Shown here: positions 8,383 to 17,993 of the stretch, piece by piece
How positions within the stretch are numbered: position 1 is the stretch's first letter
How the letters are laid out: each line of letters opens with the position of its first letter
Assembly: GCF_014873875.1 (NCBI RefSeq)
Contig: NZ_JADBEM010000001.1
Span: forward strand, 6,944,001-7,008,000
DNA length: 64,000 nt
Direction of reading: 5' to 3'
From: Actinopolymorpha pittospori
GTDB lineage: Bacteria > Actinomycetota > Actinomycetes > Propionibacteriales > Actinopolymorphaceae
Position numbers and translations under genes: made by a program
Notes under the pieces: generated by a model
The model's database searches: none
Seen by the model: only the letters and a program-made list of their open reading frames with translations
What the model was told of the DNA's origin: nothing

Positions 8383-9394
8383 TAAGCTTGTCGTTTAACC
8401 TCTGGTCCTTTCGTCATGAGGTTGGTTGGTGTGTTTGCCGACGTTGTGGCGTGGTGCTTGTTGGCGGTTTTTGCGGCCTGGTGGGCGTCCTGGGCCTGGC
8501 CGGCTGGGTTTTGGTGCGCGGGCGGGGACGGGTAGTTTCCGGTGGATGTTCCGATAGCCGCGGTGTACTTGTGCCGGTGTGAGCGGGCGGCCTGCTTGTT
8601 GGCGGGGTTCCCAGGGGCGACGGATGTGGTCAGTGAGATCGCGGGCAAGTCGTAGCTGGGTGTAGGCGACGACGATGAGCCAGGTCCAGCGGTCGGCCGC
8701 TTCGGGGTCGCGGATCTTCGGTTTGGTCCAGCCGAGGGTTTGTTTGAGCATGCGGAAGGTGTGTTCGAGATCGAATCGGCGCAGGAATGCCCGCCAGGCT
8801 CGGTCAACGGTTTCAGCGCTCAGGTTGGTGGCTGATGTCCATAGCCACAGCGGTTTCGGGTCACGCTCGCCGGGCAGATGGTCGACGGACAACCGGATCA
8901 AGCTGCCCTCGATGACCGGGAGTTCGCCTTCGTGGCCGGTCCAGGCCGCGCGGCGGGTGAGCCGCGGGTGTAGCCGGTTCCAGCAGCTCGCGGTTGCGGT
9001 GCCATACCGGGGTGTTTCGTTGGCTGTTGCCACATCGGGGGGCGTCCAGGTGTCGGGGTCGGGCAGTGAGAACTCGGGTCCGTGTTTGGGTGGGCGGCCG
9101 CCAGCGCCTGGTGTGCGTGGTGGTTTCGGGTGTCGCAGTACGCGGTCTGAGCGCAGCCGGCCCACCAGCTGCACGGGCAGGTCGTCCAGCAGATAAGCCA
9201 AACGCGTCACGTCGTAGCCGGCGTCGAACATGATGAGAATGTGCGGATCATCGGGCTGCCACTGTCTGGCTTGCACGAGCCGGGTGACGACGTCACGGAC
9301 CTGGCGTGCGGTGGCCTCGGTTTCATCGTCGGTAGGTCCAAGGTGTCTCGCCCCGGGTTAGATGGAGACATCGAAACCTGGAGGAACGAGGACG

Positions 9395-9712
9395 ATGGCA
9401 GCGCAGCGTAAGTACCCGGATGAGTTGAGGGAGCGGGCCACGCGGTTGGCGGTGGAGGCTCGGCAGGATCCGGGGTCTCGGATGGGCGCGGTGAAGCGGA
9501 TCGCGGACCAACTCGGGGTGCATCCGGAAGCGTTGCGGACGTGGGTGAAGCAGGTTGAGGTTGACGCTGGGGTGGCGCCGGGGACGACGACATCGGACGC
9601 GGCCAAGATCGCGGAGCTGGAGCGGGAGAACCGTGAGCTGCGCCGGGCGAACTCGATTCTGAAGTCGGCGGTGTCTTTCTTCGCGGCGGAGTTGGACCGT
9701 CCGAGTCGATAG
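9395..9712 (+). CDS. IS3-family transposase OrfA
   Basis: About 105 aa from the ATG at 9395 (MAAQRKYPDELRERA). It has an HTH_Tnp_1-type helix-turn-helix (IADQLGVHPEALRTWVKQ) followed by a leucine-zipper-like segment (ELERENRELRRANSILKSA), as usual for OrfA. It ends just before orfB; in IS3 elements programmed frameshifting joins the two into the active transposase. Confidence 0.9.
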   Translation: MAAQRKYPDELRERATRLAVEARQDPGSRMGAVKRIADQLGVHPEALRTWVKQVEVDAGVAPGTTTSDAAKIAELERENRELRRANSILKSAVSFFAAELDRPSR

Positions 9713-9720
9713 ACACGGCG

Positions 9721-10773
9721 TTGAAGGTCGAGTTCGTGGACTCCGTGGAAGCGGAGCACGGTGGCGTCCAACCGGTCCTGACGGCGTTGAAGGGAACGCC
9801 TGCTGAGATCGCGCCGTCGACCTACTACGCCCACAAGTCCCGGCCGCCGTCGCCTCGGTCTGTCCGTGACCAGATCCTGGTCGAGCAGATCAAGGAGGTG
9901 CATGTGAAGAACCTGGAGGTCTACGGCGCGAGGAAGGTGTGGCACGAGATGCGCCGTCAGGGCCATCAGGTGGCCAAGTGCACGGTCGAACGGCTGATGC
10001 GCGCCGAAGGTGTCCGTGGCGTCACCCGGGACAAGCACCCCCGGACCACCAAGCCGGCCGCTGAGACCGAGCGACCCTGTGACCTGGTCAAACGCGACTT
10101 CACCGCGTCACGTCCGAACCAGTTGTGGGTGGCCGATCTGACCTATGTGCGCACCGCGGACGGGTGGGTCTATGTGGCCTTCGTGCTCGACGTCTACTCC
10201 CGCATGATCCTCGGGTGGCAGGTGTCGATCAGCCTGTATACCGAGCTCGCACTGGATGCACTGCAGATGGGTATCTGGCGGCGTGAACACGCCAGTCAGG
10301 ACGTGGCCGGCCTGGTCCATCACAGCGACAGAGGCGTGCAATACCGCGCGTTGCGCTACACCCAGCGGCTGGAGGAGGCCGACGCGGTCGCGTCGGTTGG
10401 AAGTAGAGGAGACAGCTACGACAATGCCATGGCCGAGGCGCTGAACTCGCTGTTCAAGGCCGAGCTCGTCCGCGGTCCAGCGCGTCGGCGGAAGGGACCG
10501 TGGCGCGGGATCGACGACCTTGAGATCGCGGTCGCGGAGTGGGCCGACTGGTACAACCAACGACGCCTGCACGGCGAGCTCGGGCACGTCCCGCCCGCCG
10601 AGTACGAGGCCGCCTACTGGGCCCGTCAGGCCACCGACCCTGACGACCACGACGAGCAGCCCGACGCCCAGCATGGCCACCACCACGACGCCACCAAAGC
10701 GTCCCAGACCGATGCCGGCACGGCATCATACGCCCAGACCAACCCGGTCTTGGCCGCGGCAGGAACCAGCTAA
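9721..10773 (+). CDS. IS3-family transposase OrfB (rve integrase core)
   Basis: 350 aa in frame. The catalytic residues lie in WVADLTYVRT, HHSDRGVQY and DNAMAEALNSLFKAE (DDE). The HTH_21 region precedes them (NLEVYGARKVWHEMRRQG). The nominal TTG start at 9721 is probably not used alone, since OrfB is normally made as a frameshift fusion with OrfA. The C-terminus carries a His/Asp-rich tail. The frame is intact. Confidence 0.92.
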   Translation: MKVEFVDSVEAEHGGVQPVLTALKGTPAEIAPSTYYAHKSRPPSPRSVRDQILVEQIKEVHVKNLEVYGARKVWHEMRRQGHQVAKCTVERLMRAEGVRGVTRDKHPRTTKPAAETERPCDLVKRDFTASRPNQLWVADLTYVRTADGWVYVAFVLDVYSRMILGWQVSISLYTELALDALQMGIWRREHASQDVAGLVHHSDRGVQYRALRYTQRLEEADAVASVGSRGDSYDNAMAEALNSLFKAELVRGPARRRKGPWRGIDDLEIAVAEWADWYNQRRLHGELGHVPPAEYEAAYWARQATDPDDHDEQPDAQHGHHHDATKASQTDAGTASYAQTNPVLAAAGTS

Positions 10774-11443
10774 ATCAGTCTCCACGAAACCCGGGGCTTG
10801 ACAAGCCGCACCACATCGAGGATCTGTGTCCAGGAGCTGGGTCCGCTCTCCAACACTGCGACGAAGGAGTACGGCCAGCCCGGGATCATCTGTGCCTGGT
10901 TCTTGCCGCGGCCGTAGGTGTGGCAGAACAGTCGTTCCGCACTGGTGTCGGCGTCCGGGCGTAGCCAGTTACTGACATCGACGGCCAGCACGATCCGCCC
11001 ATCCCGGTCACGGGGAAGCGGCAGCCCACTCAGCGAGTAGCTCAGCCTGGTGATGTCGATCCGTCCGGCATTCAACCCGTCATACAGCGCGCCATGCCCG
11101 CGCCGGTGCTGTGCAGCAAGGCACAACTCGACCAGCGTGTTCACCGGTCCCTGCTCACACAACACGGCGTCGGCCAGCTCGAACAAGGCATCCGCACGCG
11201 CGGTCAAACAGTCATAGAACACGACCCGGAACCGGGAAAGATCCACAACAGTGTTGGTGTCCCGCTCGCCTGGACACGGTACATGAGGCACACTGATCTG
11301 CGCGGCCATCGCTTGCCACCTTCGGACGTTCTTTGGTCGGAACCCGAAGAGCATCAGGCGATGGCCGTTCCATCACCACAACGACACGCCGAACAAGGTC
11401 AGACCCGCACCCCGAGCAGGACTCGGGAGGTTAAACGACAAGC

Positions 11444-13543
11444 TAACGCTGATTCTCGCGCAGCGGATTCAACCCCAGTTTGATCACTCGTATTCGTAGC
11501 GGAGGTGTCGTCCGCCCCACCAGGGGACTTCGGTGGTGGGGAGGTCGGCGTGGCGGAGGACGGGTGAGTAGGCGCGTCGGTCGAGGCGGACGATGGTTTC
11601 GTTATCGCGGTTTTCGATTGTGCCGCCGGTGGAGAGGAATCGGCGTTGCAGGGTGTCGGGTGTGGCGGTGGCGTAGCCGGGGAGGCGTCGGCGGAGCGCG
11701 GCGCAGATGGTGTGGGCGAGTACGGAGAGCACGACGTCGAGGTCGATGTTGAGGGGGACCGCGCCGGCGAGGGCGTCCAGGCCGAAGGAGCGGATGGCTT
11801 CGGCGAGGCGTTGTTCGATGTTCATCCGCCTGGCGTAGGCCTCGATCACGTGTTTGGTCGGGGTGGTGCGATTGTTGGTGATCAGGATGGTGGGTTCGTC
11901 GTGCCCGAGTCCGGTGATGGCGAGTTGGCGTAGCGTGCTGGGGTAGGCCGAGAGTGTGGCGGCGGGGTCTTCGATCACGCGGACACGGCGGGTTTTCCCG
12001 CCCGCTCGGGCGATGGTGAGTGGTGTCCAGTCCTTGGCGGGCAAGGCATGTAGGTGTTCGGTGAGTTTCGGGGTGCGGGCGCGCAGGGTGATGAAGGCGA
12101 TGCCGCGGGCGTCGAGGTCGGCGAGCTGGGCCTGGGTGGTGACCTTGGAATCGAAGATCAACAGTTTCGGGTCCGCTCCGGAGGTTGTGCGCCAGTGGTC
12201 GGCGAAGGCGAGGATTTCGTTGTTCTGGTTGGCTTTGGCGAGGTCGGCGTTGGCGTAGAGCAGGGTGTGGGTGGCCGCGTCTTCGGCGAAGAAGGTCAAC
12301 ACTGAGCGGGTGCGTTGCGAACGTCTGGGCACGTAGTGTTTTTCCAACGCGGGGTCGGCGCCCCAGTGCATGACGGCGTGGAAGTCGAGGTTGATCGCCT
12401 CGCCGTGCGCGAGCCCTGCGGCGAGGCTGGCTTTGTCCAGTGCGGCAAGGAATCGTTGTTGCCGGGTGTGGTCGAGCCGGTAGGAGTAGGTGGTCAGCGC
12501 GGTGGCCTTGGGCAGGCTGGTCAGCCCGGCGAACAACGCCGCACCGGGGTCGGTGGCGATGTCGTCGATGTGGGAGACGCGGCGGGTGGTGGTGAGTTTG
12601 ATCGCCAGCAGCGACAGGATCGAGCTGATCGCCGGGATCACAGACGTGCCGGGATAGCCCGCGGCCCGCACCAGGCCGGGCAGGTCCAGTGCCACCAGAT
12701 CGGGGATGGTCAGCAGTAGCCCGGCCATCCGGGTGTCGGCGTGGGCGGGCAGGACGGCGAAGTCGATCACCTTGGTGCGGGGCTGGGATTCGCGTCGGGG
12801 TAGGCCGCGCTCGGCGTGCGGACGGGGCCACAAGCGTGGGAACCCTTCCTCGGCCAGGACTTCGGCGACCCCGGTGCGGTTGAGCGGAGTGTCCTCCTCG
12901 GCGAGCGCGGCAGCGATCTCGTGGGCCGAGTGGCCCAACCGGCGCAGCTCGATGATCCTGGTGCGGGCCGCTTCCTTGGCCGGGGCCGTCTTCGGGCCCG
13001 GACGCGAGCTCTGGAAGAACTCGCAGCGTCCGGCCCGGAAGTCCCGCACCAGCGACTGCAGCGTCGTCAGGGTGTAGCCGAAGCGGGTCGCCGCCTCCGC
13101 CGCTGAGACTCCCTCGAACAGGTACGCGCGCAGTGCCTCGTAACGACGCTGGTTCGCCGCTGCTGGGGCGGCGAAGTACTCACTGCCCCGACGGGCCGCT
13201 TCTGGGGTGGATATCGCTGCTTGTTCCACGATTCAACTACAGCAAGCGACACGATCGCGGTCAACATGACACGCCGATCACTGGCGGCGACAGAGCGCAA
13301 CGGCAGCCATCGCTGCGTCTCTCCCGCCGTCGTACTCCAAGTGAGATCGTGCTCGCTCATCACATCCGGGTCGGACGACAATCCGAAATCCGCCACAACA
13401 GGCAGTCAGATCGACCCTGACCGATCACCCGCTTCGGGCGCAACGACCATCACAATCACATGCCCATAGGCGAAAGCAGCCCGGAGCCGCCCAACATCCT
13501 GGAGCCACCGACGCGCCACCGCTAGACACGAGAATCGGCGCTA
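11444..13543 (-). mobile_element. Large IS4-like insertion sequence
   Basis: The left end TAACGCTGATTCTCGCG (11444) and the right end (reverse complement TTAGCGCCGATTCTCGTG, to about 13543) form an imperfect inverted repeat of roughly 14 in 18. It contains one long minus-strand transposase. The left tip is shared with the TAA that borders the neighbouring element, so exact limits and direct repeat (perhaps AGC) are uncertain. Confidence 0.7.
11484..13229 (-). CDS. IS4-superfamily-like DDE transposase with N-terminal HTH
   Basis: 581 aa from a GTG start. The N-terminal 150 residues hold repeated helix-turn-helix segments (GVSAAEAATRFGYTLTTLQS and GHSAHEIAAALAEE). The catalytic core has Asp in NLDFHAVMHW, Asp in LLIFDSKVTTQ and Glu in MNIEQRLAEAIRSFG, followed by the C-terminal helices typical of IS4-like enzymes. 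The frame is intact. I cannot assign it to an ISfinder family by eye. Confidence 0.82.
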   Translation of the reverse strand: MEQAAISTPEAARRGSEYFAAPAAANQRRYEALRAYLFEGVSAAEAATRFGYTLTTLQSLVRDFRAGRCEFFQSSRPGPKTAPAKEAARTRIIELRRLGHSAHEIAAALAEEDTPLNRTGVAEVLAEEGFPRLWPRPHAERGLPRRESQPRTKVIDFAVLPAHADTRMAGLLLTIPDLVALDLPGLVRAAGYPGTSVIPAISSILSLLAIKLTTTRRVSHIDDIATDPGAALFAGLTSLPKATALTTYSYRLDHTRQQRFLAALDKASLAAGLAHGEAINLDFHAVMHWGADPALEKHYVPRRSQRTRSVLTFFAEDAATHTLLYANADLAKANQNNEILAFADHWRTTSGADPKLLIFDSKVTTQAQLADLDARGIAFITLRARTPKLTEHLHALPAKDWTPLTIARAGGKTRRVRVIEDPAATLSAYPSTLRQLAITGLGHDEPTILITNNRTTPTKHVIEAYARRMNIEQRLAEAIRSFGLDALAGAVPLNIDLDVVLSVLAHTICAALRRRLPGYATATPDTLQRRFLSTGGTIENRDNETIVRLDRRAYSPVLRHADLPTTEVPWWGGRHLRYEYE

Positions 13544-13741
13544 AGCCCCTGGCCGTGGAGTGATGACTCGTTGTCGGCGGTTCGGAACACAGGTAGTACC
13601 TTTTGGATCGGGACGAGGTCATCGGTTCTCTTCCACGGTGCAGCTGCGTCCGGGCCCATTGCGCGAGTCTGCTGATCCGCCCGGGACCGCCCCAGGAGTG
13701 AGCGTCCGAGTGCGCGGCAGGCAGCCGCACCCGCAGGGCCT

Positions 13742-15976
13742 TCAGAGGATCTGACCGGCCTCGCGGTTACGCCGCTTGCGTTCGGCGAGCGGCAGCCGCT
13801 CGATGGCCGTGATATCCATACTGCCGAAGATGTCCTCGAGTCGAGCCAACGGCTCAAGCTGTGCGACGGTGCACCAGGGCAGCCAGACGCCGGTGCCGGA
13901 CACTACGAGATCGGCGAGTCCCACCGCCTCCTCGACAAGCCCGTTGACCGCGTAGCCGACGTTGTTGCCGACGTACTGCGTGGTGCGGAAGCTTGTGCTG
14001 AGGAGGAACCTTGCCACGTCGCGGTAGTGCGCGTCGCCGGTGAACAGGTATAGCCGGTAGAAGTTCGCGCTCTCGTAACTAATCCAATTGTCGATGCCTG
14101 AGTGACCGCTCGCGATCAGACTGAGTCCGAGTGGGCCGTGGTCCCGATAGGCTCGACGCGGCGTGTCCATTTGCCAGCCCCAGCCGATCAGCCAGGTCTC
14201 GGTGTAGTCGGCGGCCTGGCGGGCAGCATCGAGCCACCGTTCCTCTCCCGTGGCGTCGTGCAGAGCGAGGTAGGCGTGCATCGCCATACCGCCGCCCTCC
14301 TTGTCGAGGACGTTCGGGTTGTCCGCGGTGCCGCCCTGGTAGTGGAAGGTGCCATGGGTGGTCTCGTAGTAGTACCTGCCCGCGCGCACTGCGGCGTCGA
14401 GGTAGCGCTCGTTCTTCGTCAACAACGTAAGGTTCACGAGTAGGCGCACCGGATGTGAGGTGTTGGACTTTGCGTCACTGTTGACGGTGCCGTTCCAGTT
14501 GTATGCGCGGTAGAACGAGCCGTCGTCGTTCTGGTGACCGACCAGGAAGTCACCGAACCGCTTGAGGTACGCCTCCCATGCGGCCACAGGTTTACCGCGA
14601 CGCCGCATCAGCCGGGCGGCGTCGAGCACGCCGTCCATCCCGTCGGAGGCGACCCGGATGTACGCCGGGTACCACTCGCGCCAGTTCGGCTTGTCACCGT
14701 CTATCCACAGCTTTGGGAGGCCGTTGGGAAGCCCGGACTCCTGCACCCAAAAGTCGATGACGGAACGACCCGTCGCGGCGAGCTCTGCATCGCCACGCAT
14801 GAGGCCGGCACGAAGCATCTGGTAGCCCGCCGGAGCCTGCTGACCAATGAATCCCATAACGTAGCTGACCGCGTCAGCCTCGCCGCTCGGTAGTCTGCAG
14901 CGGAAGGGCAGTCCTGGGAACCCGTTGTAGCGCTTGGTGAGCCGTCCGAGCAGCGAGACTCCGGCGGCGAAGACTGCGGTCGCGGGCGACGGGCCGGCGG
15001 CGGGTGCGAACCGATCCCAGTGGTCCCGCCATGTCGCGGCGGCCGCCGCCGGCAGATCAGCATACGAACCGAAGGTGAATCGGGCCCGGTACCGGTGGGA
15101 GAACCCCGCGCGTACCGGGTGGCTGCGCCTGGCCCACGGGCTGCCGAGATAGCTTTTCTCGCCCTCGAGTGCCGGATAGGTGAACGCGAGTTCGGCCCGC
15201 GGCGCACGATGTGCGCCCAGTGCGGCGTACTGGATCGACTCGTTGATCCACCATGTGTTGGTCCGCTCGTCGATGAACTCGCCGTTGTCCGTTGCGGGTC
15301 GCGCCCCGTCATGGCTCAGTGCGATGGTTGCTCCGGTCGTACGGTCGCGAGCCACAACGAACGGCAACGCCAGTCGCATCTCGCGCACGTACAAATAGCC
15401 GTCGGTGGGATCGCTTCCGATCGCGCCGGATGGCAAGCCTGTCGCGTCGCCGTAGCGGACGCCCGGCAGGAACAGGTCGACGTCGTCGAGCTCCGATGTG
15501 TCTGGCATGCCGATCGCCAGGCGCGAGTTGAACCCCATCTCCAGGGTCGCCACGGCCTTCTGCACGGTGACCGTTCGGTCGAGCAGGACAGCACCGCCGG
15601 TGACGGTCCAGGCATCGTCGAAGCGGTAGACGCTTCCGGCCGCCGTGGTGACCACGCCGCTCGCAACGAGCCCAGCTCCGCGCCGGGTTGCCGATCGGTA
15701 GCCCGCCGCGGTGTCGACCGGCGCGTCGCCGACCTTGGCCAGGATCTGTGCGGGCGCACTCTGCCGGGCCAGTACGGTCCCGCCGCGCCCGTCACGGATG
15801 ACGACGCCGTAGCCGCCGGACACGGCCTCCTCCTCGACGACGAGGTCGGCCGCTTGCACGGTGGGCCGCGAGCTGGCCGCGGCCGCCTGCGGGTCGGCGA
15901 AGGTAGCCACCCCGGTCGCGGTGCTGAGTGCGAGGAAGCCACGTCGTGAAAGCTCGTGAGCACGTTGAGAGGTCAT
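13742..15976 (-). CDS. Tat-exported glycosidase-like protein of unassigned family
   Basis: 744 aa. The N-terminus SRRGFLALSTATGVATFA is a twin-arginine signal, so the protein is exported folded. The first half looks beta-rich; the second half has alternating helical segments like an (alpha/alpha)6 barrel, with aromatic and acidic clusters such as KLWIDGDKPNWREW, YNWNGTVNSD and NWISYESANFYRLY. This resembles six-hairpin glycosidases, but I cannot name a CAZy family. Its neighbours are a LacI repressor and a GH51 arabinofuranosidase, so an arabinan or arabinogalactan side-chain substrate is plausible. An operator-like palindrome lies 70 nt upstream. Confidence 0.72.
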   Translation of the reverse strand: MTSQRAHELSRRGFLALSTATGVATFADPQAAAASSRPTVQAADLVVEEEAVSGGYGVVIRDGRGGTVLARQSAPAQILAKVGDAPVDTAAGYRSATRRGAGLVASGVVTTAAGSVYRFDDAWTVTGGAVLLDRTVTVQKAVATLEMGFNSRLAIGMPDTSELDDVDLFLPGVRYGDATGLPSGAIGSDPTDGYLYVREMRLALPFVVARDRTTGATIALSHDGARPATDNGEFIDERTNTWWINESIQYAALGAHRAPRAELAFTYPALEGEKSYLGSPWARRSHPVRAGFSHRYRARFTFGSYADLPAAAAATWRDHWDRFAPAAGPSPATAVFAAGVSLLGRLTKRYNGFPGLPFRCRLPSGEADAVSYVMGFIGQQAPAGYQMLRAGLMRGDAELAATGRSVIDFWVQESGLPNGLPKLWIDGDKPNWREWYPAYIRVASDGMDGVLDAARLMRRRGKPVAAWEAYLKRFGDFLVGHQNDDGSFYRAYNWNGTVNSDAKSNTSHPVRLLVNLTLLTKNERYLDAAVRAGRYYYETTHGTFHYQGGTADNPNVLDKEGGGMAMHAYLALHDATGEERWLDAARQAADYTETWLIGWGWQMDTPRRAYRDHGPLGLSLIASGHSGIDNWISYESANFYRLYLFTGDAHYRDVARFLLSTSFRTTQYVGNNVGYAVNGLVEEAVGLADLVVSGTGVWLPWCTVAQLEPLARLEDIFGSMDITAIERLPLAERKRRNREAGQIL

Positions 15977-16046
15977 TGTCTGCCACCTGACGGATCGGAT
16001 GTCACCTGACGGATGGGGGACGCCGCGCCCCGCAGTGTAGGGGTAG

Positions 16047-16060
16047 TTCTAGCGTTAGAA
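16047..16060. promoter_or_regulatory. LacI-type operator before the exported hydrolase gene
   Basis: TTCTAGCGTTAGAA is a 5-bp-arm palindrome around GCGT, 71-84 nt upstream of the ATG at 15976. It shares CTAGCGTT with the palindrome before the LacI gene. The position and shared core suggest repression by the LacI protein encoded next door. Confidence 0.6.
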
Positions 16061-16073
16061 AAGAACAAGGCGC

Positions 16074-17090
16074 TCAGTGGTCATCCGGTGCGCTGGCGCG
16101 GACGCGGAGCCGGTACGAGGCGAGCCGATGGCGTCCCGGTCCGTGATGCCCCTCGATCCGTTCAATCAGCATGTCGAGCGCAAGAGTCGCGATCTCGTGC
16201 TTGTCCGGTGAGATGGTGGTCAGCGTCGGTTCGGTGTACGCGGAGACGGCAATGTCATCCCAGCCGACCACCGCGACGTCGTCGGGTATGCGTACACCGT
16301 GCGCATGGAGGGCGCTCATGGCGCCGAAGGCAAGTATGTCGTCACGGCATAGCAAGCCGTCGAAGTCCATGCCCCCCTCGATTGCGCCGCTTATCACGCG
16401 CTGCCCCTCGTCCGGGCCGAACGAGTCAATGGCGAGCACGAGGTCCGAGTCCGGCGCGATGCCGTTCTCCTCGAGCGCAAGCTGGTAGCCCATTAGCCGG
16501 CGCCTCGTCGTATTCGTCGGCGACCGTGTCTCATGCCCTAGGAAGGCGATCCGCGTGCGGCCCAGACGGAGCAAGTGCCGAACCGCATCCCGCGCCGCAG
16601 CGACGTTGTCGATCATGACATGGTCCATGCCCAACGGCGCGGCGCCCTCGCCGACTAGAACGAACGGCAGGTGCTGACGCAGCTCGGCGACCTCCCTCGT
16701 GGTAAGCGCGACCGGGTGGTACAAGACTCCGTCGACGAGGCCAGCCTCGACCCCGGACACGACGGTGCGTTCGACGTCGACACCGGTAATAGTCTGCTCG
16801 AAAAGCACCCGGTAGCCGCGCGCCGCCGCCAGGTCCGCAAGGTGACGGGACAGCTCCGCGAAGTACGGCACGTTGATTTCGGGCAGTGCCAACGCGATCA
16901 TCCCGGTGCGGCCCGTTACGAGCCGCCGCGCGCTCGCGTTCGGCCGGTAACCGAGCTCGGCGATCGCCGCACGCACGCGATCCCTGGTCGCGGGCCGCAC
17001 GCAGGGCCGATCGTGGACCACGTTCGACACCGTCTTGATCGAGACGCCGGCAATTGCCGCGACGTCCTTGAGGCGCGCAGTCGGCATCAT
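16074..17090 (-). CDS. LacI-family transcriptional repressor
   Basis: 338 aa starting at tandem ATGs (17088-17090 and 17085-17087) after GGGGAAGGG. The N-terminal helix-turn-helix reads LKDVAAIAGVSIKTVSNVV with hinge helix RPNASARRLVTGR. A periplasmic-binding-protein-like effector domain follows (GMIALALPEINVPYFAEL, then VVGWDDIAVSAYTEPTLTTI). It lies between the exported hydrolase and the GH51/ABC genes, so the ligand is probably an arabinose-containing sugar. The palindrome in its own upstream region implies autoregulation. A longer reading to 17297 lacks support. Confidence 0.92.
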   Translation of the reverse strand: MMPTARLKDVAAIAGVSIKTVSNVVHDRPCVRPATRDRVRAAIAELGYRPNASARRLVTGRTGMIALALPEINVPYFAELSRHLADLAAARGYRVLFEQTITGVDVERTVVSGVEAGLVDGVLYHPVALTTREVAELRQHLPFVLVGEGAAPLGMDHVMIDNVAAARDAVRHLLRLGRTRIAFLGHETRSPTNTTRRRLMGYQLALEENGIAPDSDLVLAIDSFGPDEGQRVISGAIEGGMDFDGLLCRDDILAFGAMSALHAHGVRIPDDVAVVGWDDIAVSAYTEPTLTTISPDKHEIATLALDMLIERIEGHHGPGRHRLASYRLRVRASAPDDH

Positions 17091-17148
17091 CGCCCTTCCC
17101 CATAGCTCGGAGCTGGCAGGAACATATTGCCCCTTCCCCCGGACCGCG

Positions 17149-17178
17149 CTCTTTCTAGCGTTGAAAGAGTAAGCGCTT
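17149..17178. promoter_or_regulatory. Operator palindromes before the LacI gene
   Basis: CTCTTTC (17149-17155) and GAAAGAG (17163-17169) form perfect 7-bp arms around TAGCGTT. Immediately beyond, AAGCGCTT (17171-17178) is a second palindrome of the classic LacI-operator type with a central CG. Both lie 60-90 nt before the start codon, as expected for autorepression. Confidence 0.62.
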
Positions 17179-17993
17179 GGCTTCTGCAGCAGCAAGACCA
17201 CGGCGCCTCTGTGGGCGGGGGTCGTGGTGCTTCTTCGTGAACGACAGGCCTTGGGTGCGGGTGGTGGCTGCGTCCAGATCCACCCGCCCGAAGGCAAGAC
17301 CGGACCGGACCCTGCTCGGCATCAACATTGAGTCGACCAGGAGCACGAGCAGCCTGTCTGGCCGAGCAAGTCCGGCGGCCAGAACGCGACGACGCACTCG
17401 ACATAGGCGTAGATGACCCTGGACGAGGTGGTCGCGTAGGCACTCCAGGCAGGCGGCGCGGAACACCAGCCGGGGACACATCCGAGTCATGCTGGACCTC
17501 GCCGGCAGCCCCTTCTGCTTGTGCCGATGACTTCCCACCTATCCCAGACCCCGAATCGCGACAGCGGGCCATCCACGGACAGCGCCGACTCCAAGCTGCG
17601 GATCGCCTTGCAGGAACCCCGCACCGGTTACGGTCCGGACGGTGGATTGCGACCAGCGGACCACCACGTCGGCCGGCAATACTCGGGTCAAGGCTCTGGT
17701 CGGAGGTCCGCCTCCGGACCTCGTGGCACCGATGGACCATCCTTGCCGTGCTTGCCACGCGAACACGAGGAGACGGCCTGGCCGTACTACTTGGCTGGCG
17801 TGCGTAGAGATTCGCCCGGGTAGCCGAGCGATGCGATCGCAACCTGGACCCGCGGGCGCTGGTCGCGGGCCGCGCGTTGATCGCGTTCGAGACCGTCCGG
17901 ACGGAGACACCGGCAAGCTCGGCGCCGCCGGCCAAAATGACTGCCATGCCTTGCCGTGCAGCATGATGACTGGATATTCCTGCTGCACAGTCG
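17179..17993 (-). pseudogene. Degenerate region with lacI-family remnant (about 17810-17945)
   Basis: This stretch has no intact gene. On the minus strand near 17945-17810 the translation gives AELAGVSVRTVSNAINARP, the helix-turn-helix of a LacI regulator, and after a frameshift RVQVAIASLGYPG, the next conserved segment. It is therefore the broken N-terminus of a second LacI-type gene. The rest (17179-17800) shows no family I recognise. The locus may once have had two regulators. Confidence 0.6.

Larger units (their letters stand above)
9344..10803 (+). mobile_element. IS3-family insertion sequence
   Basis: The terminal inverted repeats start TGTC at 9344 and 10803 and share GCCCCGGGTT and TGGAGAC (about 21 of 26 positions). 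The flanks are AGG (left) and AGC (right), so the 3-bp duplication probably carries one later mutation. It encodes the usual orfA and orfB pair. It interrupts the transposase of the surrounding element in the opposite orientation. Confidence 0.87.
8395..11354 (-). pseudogene. DDE transposase split by an IS3 element
   Basis: The N-terminal part (11354 down to about 10804) starts MLFGFRPKNVRRWQAM and contains VDVSNWLRPDADTS. The C-terminal part (about 9343 down to 8395) contains LIMFDAGYDVTRLAYLL and RRFDLEHTFRMLKQTLGW. Removing the IS3 element and one 3-bp repeat joins DVVRL to GPTDDETEA in frame, giving 498 aa. It looks like the putative transposase family common in actinomycetes that I know as NF041680; that name is from memory. 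Inactive as it stands. Confidence 0.8.
8386..11443 (-). mobile_element. DDE insertion sequence carrying a nested IS3 element
   Basis: GCTTGTCGTTTAACCTC at 8386 is repeated inverted up to 11443, and TAA lies on both sides (8383-8385 and 11444-11446), suggesting a 3-bp duplication. The body holds one transposase gene on the minus strand, split by an IS3-family element. Without the guest the element is about 1.6 kb. Confidence 0.8.

Noticed and set aside
13594..13612. A patch resembling the leader of the IS1380 element (CCGATCCAAAAGG type) in reverse
   Set aside because: Only about 17 bases agree and no transposase or terminal repeat is found; too little to call an IS remnant.
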